Notes under the pieces: generated by a model
What the model saw: only the letters and a program-made list of their open reading frames with translations
Databases searched by the model: none
What the model was told of the DNA's origin: nothing
Shown: piece after piece, positions 1 to 6,428 of the stretch
Layout of the letters: the number at the start of each line of letters is the position of its first letter
Numbering within the stretch: position 1 is the stretch's first letter
DNA from: an uncultured Bacteroidota bacterium
Lineage (GTDB): Bacteria > Bacteroidota > Bacteroidia > Flavobacteriales > Flavobacteriaceae
DNA length: 11,033 nt
Assembly: GCA_903879875.1 (NCBI GenBank)
Contig: CAIRNC010000324.1
Location: 1-11,033 of the forward strand
Reading direction: 5' to 3'
Position numbers and translations under genes: made by a program

Positions 1-991
1 ATACTCCTGCGAAGCACATGGGACCACTTTCGTCACAAATCATTAAATCTTCTTCATGTCAAATGCGTTCAACATCGTCTAAGGTTCTGAATTTTGTGCC
101 TGCTTCTGCTGTTTTTACAATAATTTTATTGCCTTTAATTTTGGCGGCATCAAAAGCATGTAACGGCTGTCCCAATTCATGTAAGACATAATTAGTAACA
201 TCAATTATATTGTTTTTTGGAGTTAATCCAATTGATTTTAATCGGTTTTGCAACCATTCTGGAGAAGGTTTTATAGTAATTCCAGAAATAGTAACACCAC
301 AATATCTCGGTGCTAATTTGGAGTCTTTTACCGAAACATCCATTTTCAATGTGCGTTTATCAACTCTAAAATTACTCACTGACGGTGTTTTCAATTCGGT
401 AGCAACATTAGTTTGCAACATCCCCGCACGAATATCTCTGGCTACACCCATGTGACTCATCGCGTCAGCTCGATTTGGCGTTAATCCAATTTCAAATACT
501 TCATCGTTTTCTATCTTAAAAACGGTAGCAGCTGGAGTTCCTGGTACAAGATTTTCGTCAAGAATCATAATACCTTCATGACTAGTACCTAATCCCAATT
601 CGTCTTCGGCACAAATCATCCCGAAGCTTTCCATATCTCTTATTTTACCTTTTTTGATAACAAAAGAATCTCCATTTTTATCATATAAAGTAGTTCCAAT
701 TGTGGCTACAGGCACTTTTTGACCAGCAGCAACATTGCTTGCACCACAAACAATTTGAACTGGAGTTCCTGTACCTAAATCAACTGTGGTAACTTTTAAT
801 CTATCGGCGTTCGGATGTTGTTCACAAGTTAAAACATGACCAACAACAATGCCTTCTAAACCGCCTTTTACGGATTCGTACTTTTCGACAACTTCAACTT
901 CAAGACCTAAATCAGTTAATAAGGCAGCAGTTTCGTCGGATTTCCAATCAATTTTGATGAATTGTTTTAACCAGTTGTAAGATATTTTCAT
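1..991 (-). CDS. pheT: Phenylalanine--tRNA ligase beta subunit, 3'-truncated by the window and interrupted by an in-frame TGA
   Basis: PheT is the beta subunit of the cytoplasmic alpha2-beta2 enzyme that charges tRNA-Phe. I start it at the ATG at 989-991 because the protein then begins MKISYNWLKQFIK, the usual PheT N-terminus; a longer reading would add 40 unrelated residues running through the promoter. Residues about 40-150 form the EMAP-like tRNA-binding fold, with VLTCEQHPNADRLKV and the VCGASN and GMICAEDELGLG motifs. Residues 166-185 carry FEIGLTPNRADAMSHMGVAR, and 262-281 carry IIDVTNYVLHELGQPLHAFD in the B3/B4 to B5 region. The family is usually about 800 residues, so most of the gene lies outside the window. 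Codon 311 is TGA, yet the next 19 codons in the same frame read HEEDLMICDESGPMCFAGV, which is recognisable PheT. Identity is very sure; whether the gene is intact is not. Confidence 0.95.
59..61 (-). other. In-frame TGA inside pheT (codon 311)
   Basis: The minus strand reads GAA CGC ATT TGA CAT GAA GAA GAT TTA, that is E R I stop H E E D L. Both sides match PheT and the frame does not shift, so this is a substitution rather than an indel. From memory of the family, this position is normally leucine in flavobacterial PheT, and a TTA leucine codon becomes TGA by one T-to-G change. No other complete gene here ends in TGA: their stops are TAG, TAA, TAG, TAA, TAA, TAA and TAA. A sequencing or assembly error, a real nonsense mutation and a decayed copy cannot be told apart from this window. 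Confidence 0.9.
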
Positions 992-1020
992 TTTAAATAA
1001 AATTCGTGTAAAATAAGTCG

Positions 1021-1028
1021 CAAATATA
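1021..1028 (-). promoter_or_regulatory. Candidate pheT promoter, -7 box TATATTTG
   Basis: The minus strand reads TATATTTG, an exact match to the Bacteroidota -7 consensus TAnnTTTG. It ends 29 bases before the pheT ATG, which would give a short leader. The only nearby -33 candidate is a TTG 24 bases further upstream, a little far, so the -33 element is weak. Confidence 0.5.
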
Positions 1029-1233
1029 AGGATTGCAGTTTGGAGTAGGAAACAATTTTTTTGGTTTTTTAGTATTGAATTCTTACGGTCATTCCATGTT
1101 AGTATTAACAATTCTGTTATTTTTGATAGAAATAATTATGAATAGTTAGATAAAATAACATCAAAAAAACATATATGAAAATTTTATGCTATTAGTTGAA
1201 TGAATTGTGCTATTTTAATATTCATAATGCAGT

Positions 1234-1241
1234 TATTTTTG
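1234..1241 (+). promoter_or_regulatory. Candidate aldehyde dehydrogenase promoter, -7 box TATTTTTG
   Basis: TATTTTTG matches the TAnnTTTG -7 consensus and ends 24 bases before the ATG at 1266. An ATTG at 1204-1207 is a poor -33 candidate because the spacer would be 26 bases. A second TATTTTTG lies upstream at 1118-1125, within a similar sequence context. No Shine-Dalgarno sequence precedes the start codon. The region is AT-rich, so chance matches are possible. Confidence 0.4.
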
Positions 1242-1265
1242 AAAAAATAATTTAATTTTTAAAAT

Positions 1266-2771
1266 ATGAGTAATATAGCACAAAGACCTGAATTTAAGGC
1301 AAAGTATGATAATTATATTGGAGGAAAATTTGTTGCGCCAATCGGTGGTCAATATTTTGATGTAGTTTCTCCAATTGATGGAAAAGTTTTTACAAGAGCA
1401 GCACATTCCACAAAAGTTGATATTGACTTCGCTGTTGATACGGCTCATGAAGCATTTAAAACATGGGGAAAAACGTCTTCTACAGAACGTAGCAATCTAT
1501 TAAATAAAATTGCACAGGTTATTGAAGATAATTTAGCATACATTGCTACAGTTGAAACTATAGATAATGGAAAAGCCATTCGTGAAACTATGGCAGCTGA
1601 TATTCCGTTGGCAATTGACCATTTCAGGTATTTTGCAAGCGTGATTCGTGCGGAAGAAAGTTCGATTACTGAATTAGATGATCAAACGGTTTCTATTGCT
1701 TTAAGTGAACCATTAGGTGTAGTTGCACAAATTATTCCTTGGAATTTTCCTATTTTGATGGCAGTTTGGAAATTAGCTCCAGCTTTAGCTGCTGGAAACA
1801 CAGTGGTATTAAAACCTGCCGAAAGCACTCCAATTTCTATCTTAGTTTTAATGGAATTAATTGGAGATTTGCTACCTCCAGGAGTTGTAAATATTGTAAA
1901 CGGTTTTGGCGCTGAACTTGGTAGAGCCTTGGTAACCAACAAAAAAGTATCAAAAGCAGCCTTTACTGGTTCTACTCCAACGGGTCGTTTGGTAATGCAG
2001 TATGCTACTGAAAATATTATTCCTGTTACCTTAGAATTAGGTGGAAAATCGCCAAATATTTTCATGAAATCGGTTGGTGATGCCGATGATGATTTCTTTG
2101 ATAAAGCTATAGAAGGTGCTGTATTGTTTGCTTTAAATCAAGGTGAGGTGTGTACATGTCCTTCTCGTTTATTGATTCATGAGGATATTTACGAAAAATT
2201 TATTGCTCGAGTAATCGAGAGAACGGCTGCAATAAAAATGGGAAATCCTTTAGATAGTTCAACGATGATGGGCGCTCAAACCTCATTAGTACAAAAAGAA
2301 AAAATTCTATCTTATATTAAATTAGGAAAAGAAGAAGGGGCTGAATTGCTAATCGGTGGTGCCGAAAATCACATGGAAGGCGATATTTCTGGAGGTTATT
2401 ATATCAAACCAACACTTTTCAAAGGAAATAATAAAATGCGTATTTTTCAGGAAGAAATTTTCGGACCCGTTTTAGCTGTAACTACTTTTAAAACTACTGA
2501 AGAAGCGATAGCAATTGCAAATGATACTATGTACGGTTTAGGTGCTGGAGTTTGGACTCGCGATGCTCATGAAATTTATCAAATTCCAAGAGCGATTCAA
2601 GCGGGTCGTGTTTGGGTAAATCAATATCATTCTTATCCTGCAGGAGCTCCATTCGGAGGTTACAAACAATCTGGAATTGGTCGTGAAAACCATAAAATGA
2701 TGTTAGGTCATTACCGTCAAACTAAAAATATGTTGATTTCTTACGATAAAAAGAAATTAGGTTTCTTTTAG
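1266..2771 (+). CDS. aldB: NAD-dependent aldehyde dehydrogenase, AldB/ExaC type
   Basis: A cytoplasmic enzyme that oxidises aldehydes (acetaldehyde and similar) to carboxylic acids with NAD(P)+. The 501-residue length is normal. Visible ALDH motifs are IIPWNFP (N160, oxyanion hole), VLKPAE (K183, cofactor binding), FTGSTPTGR (233-241, Rossmann loop), LELGGKSPN (E257, general base), NQGEVCTCPSR (C296, nucleophile), EEIFGPV, and GGYKQSGIGRE near the end. Two features place it with AldB/ExaC rather than betaine or succinate-semialdehyde enzymes: GEVCTCPSR in place of the common GQ-C form, and a short acidic insert (GDADDDFFDKA, about 271-281) between the catalytic Glu and Cys. The C-terminal KKLGFF resembles the end of E. 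coli AldB. The DUF779 gene follows 76 bases downstream on the same strand. All catalytic residues are present. The exact substrate cannot be read from sequence. Confidence 0.95.
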   Translation: MSNIAQRPEFKAKYDNYIGGKFVAPIGGQYFDVVSPIDGKVFTRAAHSTKVDIDFAVDTAHEAFKTWGKTSSTERSNLLNKIAQVIEDNLAYIATVETIDNGKAIRETMAADIPLAIDHFRYFASVIRAEESSITELDDQTVSIALSEPLGVVAQIIPWNFPILMAVWKLAPALAAGNTVVLKPAESTPISILVLMELIGDLLPPGVVNIVNGFGAELGRALVTNKKVSKAAFTGSTPTGRLVMQYATENIIPVTLELGGKSPNIFMKSVGDADDDFFDKAIEGAVLFALNQGEVCTCPSRLLIHEDIYEKFIARVIERTAAIKMGNPLDSSTMMGAQTSLVQKEKILSYIKLGKEEGAELLIGGAENHMEGDISGGYYIKPTLFKGNNKMRIFQEEIFGPVLAVTTFKTTEEAIAIANDTMYGLGAGVWTRDAHEIYQIPRAIQAGRVWVNQYHSYPAGAPFGGYKQSGIGRENHKMMLGHYRQTKNMLISYDKKKLGFF

Positions 2772-2797
2772 CAATCAGCAAAATAATTGATACTTTT

Positions 2798-2829
2798 AAA
2801 CCTGACAAATGCTTTAATTTGTAAGGTTT
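2798..2829 (+). terminator. Hairpin between the aldehyde dehydrogenase and DUF779 genes
   Basis: The arms 2798-2810 (AAACCTGACAAAT) and 2817-2829 (ATTTGTAAGGTTT) pair at 12 of 13 positions around the six-base loop GCTTTA. The stem is followed by TTTTATTTTAAAA. It starts 27 bases after the dehydrogenase stop and ends 18 bases before the DUF779 ATG. It could be a full terminator, a partial terminator lowering DUF779 expression, or a processing hairpin. No clear TAnnTTTG promoter lies between it and DUF779, so partial read-through seems most likely. Confidence 0.55.
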
Positions 2830-2847
2830 TATTTTAAAACAAAGCAA

Positions 2848-3222
2848 ATGACAAAAAGAATAGAGGCCAACGAAAAAGCGATAGCATTAATCAAAATTTT
2901 ACAAGAGAAACATGGTGATTTAATGTTTTATCAAGCCGGAGGTTGTTGTGAAGGAACCCAACCGCAGTGTTTTGAAAAAGGCGGATTTTATCAGAGAATG
3001 GGAGATGTTTGCATTGGTACGATAGAAAATACGGAATTCTGGGTCGATAAGGATTTATTTGAATATTGGAAACATGCCCATTTTACTTTAGATGTAATTG
3101 ATGCTTTTGGCGTAGGAGGATTTTCGTTGGAAACACCTTTAAAAAAGACTTTCCGAATTGAATATCGAATTTTCACTCCCGAAGAGGAACTTTCGCTCGA
3201 GCCATTAAAATTTATTGAATAA
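2848..3222 (+). CDS. DUF779 family protein associated with aldehyde dehydrogenase
   Basis: A 124-residue protein whose family (DUF779) I recognise from the LMFYQAGGCCEGTQPQCF stretch (25-42), FWVDKDLFEYWKH (64-76), the conserved LDVIDAFGVGGFSLETP (81-97) and the RIFTPEE end. DUF779 genes commonly sit beside AldB/ExaC-type aldehyde dehydrogenases, as here. The biochemical role of the family is, to my knowledge, not established. Potential metal or redox ligands are C33, C34, C41, C55, H76 and H78. There is no signal peptide or membrane segment, so it should be cytoplasmic, where the dehydrogenase acts. Helping to maintain the enzyme's reactive cysteine, or binding a metal, are guesses only. Full length; the TAA stop is one base from the convergent AraC stop. 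Confidence 0.88.
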   Translation: MTKRIEANEKAIALIKILQEKHGDLMFYQAGGCCEGTQPQCFEKGGFYQRMGDVCIGTIENTEFWVDKDLFEYWKHAHFTLDVIDAFGVGGFSLETPLKKTFRIEYRIFTPEEELSLEPLKFIE

Positions 3223-3223
3223 T

Positions 3224-4147
3224 CTAATTGACGTGCAACAATTGATACTGTTTCGGAGTGATTCCTTCGTGTTTTTTAAACAACCGAATAAAGTAATTGG
3301 AATCTTCAAAACCAGATAAATAGCAAACTTCATTGATTTGTATTGTAGGATTTTTGAGCAATTGTTTGGCACATCTCATTTTCTCACTAATAATAAATTC
3401 AATCGGACTCATTCCTAATTCTCTTTTGAAAAGTCTGTAAAAAGAGGCGGTACTCATACTCGCTTTTTCACTTAAATTTTTCATATTGATGTTTTCTTTC
3501 AAATTCAATCGAATGAACTCAATTACAGGAGTAATTGGATTTTTAGGATCCGAGAACAAACCATCGCTAATGGATTTTGAAGTTTGTGTTTGAATGATAC
3601 GAATTAACAATTCTTGCAATGTTAAATCGGCTAAAACATCTTTGGTAATAGACGTACTCATACATTCTTTTATCAATTTATTGATGGTTGTTGCCAACTC
3701 CACATTATTGTAAAAAAAATAATTTTGATAATTCAGATGCCAAAAATTATTATTCCCTTCTTTTGGATACCTTTCATTCAAAAAATGTAATGTATCATTG
3801 ATTTTTGTTTGGTCTATCGCTAACGCCAAACATTGAGTCGGATTGTGTAAGGAAGCTTCTGGAAAATCAATTTTCATTTCCACATTCGATGGAATGACCA
3901 CAGTTTCGCCAGGTAAATATTCAAAACTTGGGTCATCAAAAAGATGCATTACTTTTTTGCCTCTCAACATGCTTGTTACAACTAAATCATTGAATTTCAA
4001 GGGTACTAATGCTGATGATTCGTAGGTTTCGAATAAGTTGAGTTCACAATGATTTAAAGAATAAACGGTTCTATTTTCCACCAATGTTTTTAACGATTTT
4101 TCGTTAGATAAATGGGGTGGATTGATAAAAGCACGATTTAGATTCAT
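3224..4147 (-). CDS. AraC family transcriptional regulator
   Basis: A 307-residue DNA-binding regulator. The C-terminal 100 residues hold the two AraC helix-turn-helix units: LSEKASMSTASFYRLFKRE at about 222-240, with LGMSPIEFI after it, and INEVCYLSGFEDSNYFIRLF at about 271-290, followed by the family signature HEGITPKQYQ. The N-terminal part (about 20-150) is beta-rich and cupin-like. Its FEYLPGETVVIPSNVEMKI stretch resembles the AraC_N-type effector domain, so it probably senses a small molecule. The start at 4147 is the first ATG and leaves 78 bases to the bestrophin gene upstream. It converges on the aldehyde dehydrogenase/DUF779 pair, and AraC regulators often occur with such pairs, so regulation by aldehyde or alcohol is a reasonable inference. 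It could instead be read with the efflux/bestrophin genes upstream on the same strand. Confidence 0.92.
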   Translation of the reverse strand: MNLNRAFINPPHLSNEKSLKTLVENRTVYSLNHCELNLFETYESSALVPLKFNDLVVTSMLRGKKVMHLFDDPSFEYLPGETVVIPSNVEMKIDFPEASLHNPTQCLALAIDQTKINDTLHFLNERYPKEGNNNFWHLNYQNYFFYNNVELATTINKLIKECMSTSITKDVLADLTLQELLIRIIQTQTSKSISDGLFSDPKNPITPVIEFIRLNLKENINMKNLSEKASMSTASFYRLFKRELGMSPIEFIISEKMRCAKQLLKNPTIQINEVCYLSGFEDSNYFIRLFKKHEGITPKQYQLLHVN

Positions 4148-4225
4148 GAATATTTTAATTAAAAATAAAGAATTTGAAATTTACTAAAAATATCCAAATG
4201 ATAAACAATTTTCACAATTAAAAAA

Positions 4226-5089
4226 TTAAATAATTTCTTCTACGTGTCTTTTTATATTTTCAGCGATTTTTTTGGTTGGCAAATCATTAGCATCGATTCC
4301 AAAAGGATCTTCAATTTCTTCTGCTATTAATTCTAAACTTGCCAATACATAAAAAATAAAAACAACCACTGGAATTACTAAATAACCCAAAATAAAGACA
4401 TAGGCAAATGGTAAAGTAAGCACATAAATAAATATAAATTTTTTGATAAAAGCACTGTAAGAATAAGGTATTGGTGTATTCTTGATTCTTTCACAAGCAC
4501 CACAAATATCGGTAAAAGATTGCAATTCGTTATTAAGAATAATGAGTTGATCACCCGTAATTTTTTTTGAAATATACAAATCATTCACTTTTTGGAATAA
4601 CATTTTTGCTACTTGATTTGGTCTGTGTTTGTGATAATCTATTTCTAAATCAAAATCATCAAACAATTCTTTCGCAGTATCTTTATCGTTTAAATGTTTC
4701 TGTAAAATAGAAGCAAAACTCGGAATCATTTTTCTGAAAAATGCCAAATCGCTTTCAGCAGTTAAAATTGATGCTAACTTGATGGCTAAATTTCGGCTAC
4801 TATTGACTAAACCTCCCCATAATCGGCGTCCTTCCCACCAGCGATCATAAGCAGTATTGGTTCTGTATGCCAATAATAATGATATTACAAAACCCAATAA
4901 ACCGTGCATCACAGAGATATTTTTTACTGGACTTTCTTGAGGTAATTGCCAATATTCGATTTCCATATAAGCTACAATTCCAGAATATATTCCAATAATC
5001 ATCATCATTGGAATTAATTTTCGAAACGTATCTGCTTTGCTTATGTTAAAAATAAAGGCAAACCAGTCTTTTGGGTTGTACGATGTCAT
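4226..5089 (-). CDS. Bestrophin family ion channel
   Basis: A 287-residue inner-membrane protein of the bacterial bestrophin family (formerly UPF0187), whose members form pentameric ion channels. The family pattern is clear. Hydrophobic segments lie at about 24-45 and 58-76, then AYRTNTAYDRWWEGRRLWGG (74-93). A long cytoplasmic helical region follows, then CERIKNTPIPYSYSAFIKKF (199-218), two more membrane segments at about 216-236 and 238-256, and ELIAEEIEDPFGIDANDLP (253-271). That last acidic stretch corresponds to the Ca-clasp region of animal bestrophins. Bacterial members can conduct cations (Na+) rather than chloride, so ion selectivity is left open. It starts 22 bases after the tolC-like stop with no promoter box visible in the gap, so it is probably the last gene of the efflux operon. 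Length and motifs indicate an intact gene. Confidence 0.92.
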   Translation of the reverse strand: MTSYNPKDWFAFIFNISKADTFRKLIPMMMIIGIYSGIVAYMEIEYWQLPQESPVKNISVMHGLLGFVISLLLAYRTNTAYDRWWEGRRLWGGLVNSSRNLAIKLASILTAESDLAFFRKMIPSFASILQKHLNDKDTAKELFDDFDLEIDYHKHRPNQVAKMLFQKVNDLYISKKITGDQLIILNNELQSFTDICGACERIKNTPIPYSYSAFIKKFIFIYVLTLPFAYVFILGYLVIPVVVFIFYVLASLELIAEEIEDPFGIDANDLPTKKIAENIKRHVEEII

Positions 5090-5111
5090 ACTTGTTATTT
5101 AAATAAATCTT

Positions 5112-6422
5112 TTACAAAGATAAATTTCCTGCCAATTCTTTCAATGCAATTTCGGATAATTTTGCTTGTAAATGTGCATTACTATTGCGCACTTTGGCAG
5201 TCAAATAATTCAATTGTGCGGTTCGAAATTCAAATGTGGTGATGGTTCCAATTTTAAATTTTTCTACTGTAATATCAAGATTTTGTTTTGCAATAGCTTC
5301 ATTCTTGATTTCTAAATCTATCAATTGCAGATTGGTTTGATAACTTTGAAAAGCGGTTGCTACTTGTGATTCAAGAACTGCGTTTTGCTGCTCTATAGCT
5401 ATTGAGGCATTATTCAATTGTAATTGCGCTATTTTTTCATTCCTTTTTTGGGCAAATCCATCAAAAATATTCAAAGAGGCACTAAACCCATAATTCAAAC
5501 CTCTAGCAGAAGATTGTGTGGTAAACCCCAGTCCCGATTGCGTTTCATTAAAGTTATAACCTGTGTTTAGTTTTACATTAGGATAACGATTGGCTTTTAC
5601 TTGTTTCAATTGCAATTCCGCCACTCGTTTGTTAATTACTTGTGCTTCTAGACTTGGATTTTGTTTTTTAGACAAATCGTACAACTCTTTTAAATCCAAT
5701 TTATTATCAACTTCTATTTCGTTTCTAACTTTAAAATCTTCTGAAATAGAACGCGCTAATGTTTGATTCATACTAATCTTCGTATTGGCATACAATTCTT
5801 TCTGTTTTAATAGTAAAGCGGTGTCGGTATTCAAATCGACTTGTGCATTCAAAACCTCTAATTTAGATGCTTTACCAATCGAGAAACGATTTTGAGCCAA
5901 AGTCAAACGTTGTTTCGAAAGCACAAGAGTTGAATCTAATGCTGTCATTTCTTGCTGCTGTTGCACCAAATCAAAATAAGTGGAATTTACATCGCTAATC
6001 TTAGTTAGAATGGCCATCTTTAATTGGACTTCACCTAACTTTTGAAGCTCCTTTAACTGATCCATTTTTGCAAACATTTTAAAACCATCAAAAATGGTCC
6101 AATCCAATCCAACACCATAGGTAATATTGTTACTTTTGGCATTGTCCAATTTGGTCACCGTTCCGTCAGAACGCGTTTGCGAAAGATTTTGAACCCCATT
6201 ATTGTCAACAATAGTAGCAGTTGCTTTTGGCAACATTCCTGCGTTTCCTGAGGCAACATTGGTCTTTTCTATCTGTAAATCATTGGTTGCTATCTTAATT
6301 TCAAAGTTGTTTTCTAAAGCCAACTTAACTGCATTTTCAAGAGTTAGCACTTGTTGTGCTCTACCTTGAATCAGGCAAAAAAAGAAAAGTACTACACTTA
6401 TATATATTTTTCTACTGTTCAT
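5112..6422 (-). CDS. TolC family outer membrane efflux protein
   Basis: The outer-membrane exit duct of a tripartite pump. The 436-residue protein begins with a signal peptide (MNSRKIYISVVLFFFCLIQG), with likely cleavage in GRA-QQ after residue 22. The mature protein opens with LTLENAVKLALENNFEIKIA, the classic first helix of the outer-membrane efflux protein domain. The duplicated OEP architecture is visible. The first repeat has the DWTIFDGFKM strand and the LAQNRFSIGKASKLEVLNAQ helix. The second starts near DLKELYDLSKKQNPSLEAQV and has SASLNIFDGFAQKR and ITVEKFKIGTITTFEFRTAQ. The INxFDGF-type strands pair with long alpha-barrel helices. Its start lies 6 bases after the RND stop, so the two are almost certainly cotranscribed. 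No lipobox cysteine follows the signal peptide. Complete, and no oddities seen. Confidence 0.95.
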   Translation of the reverse strand: MNSRKIYISVVLFFFCLIQGRAQQVLTLENAVKLALENNFEIKIATNDLQIEKTNVASGNAGMLPKATATIVDNNGVQNLSQTRSDGTVTKLDNAKSNNITYGVGLDWTIFDGFKMFAKMDQLKELQKLGEVQLKMAILTKISDVNSTYFDLVQQQQEMTALDSTLVLSKQRLTLAQNRFSIGKASKLEVLNAQVDLNTDTALLLKQKELYANTKISMNQTLARSISEDFKVRNEIEVDNKLDLKELYDLSKKQNPSLEAQVINKRVAELQLKQVKANRYPNVKLNTGYNFNETQSGLGFTTQSSARGLNYGFSASLNIFDGFAQKRNEKIAQLQLNNASIAIEQQNAVLESQVATAFQSYQTNLQLIDLEIKNEAIAKQNLDITVEKFKIGTITTFEFRTAQLNYLTAKVRNSNAHLQAKLSEIALKELAGNLSL

Positions 6423-6428
6423 AAATTG

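Noticed and set aside
59..61. TGA read as selenocysteine, or as a reassigned Trp or Gly codon.
   Set aside because: The family residue here is most likely leucine rather than Cys, Trp or Gly, no SECIS-like element was evident in the short stretch available, and no other gene in the window contains an internal TGA.
992..1111. A 40-residue N-terminal extension of pheT in the same frame.
   Set aside because: It bears no resemblance to PheT, runs through the candidate promoter, and the true N-terminus MKISYNWLKQ starts at 991.
1682..2065. A 127-codon open frame antisense to the aldehyde dehydrogenase gene.
   Set aside because: It mirrors the conserved coding strand and shows no recognisable protein features.
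4148..4225. ATCATTTG on the minus strand as an araC promoter -7 box.
   Set aside because: The TA is one base out of place relative to TAnnTTTG and no good -33 element is seen, so it is too weak to annotate.
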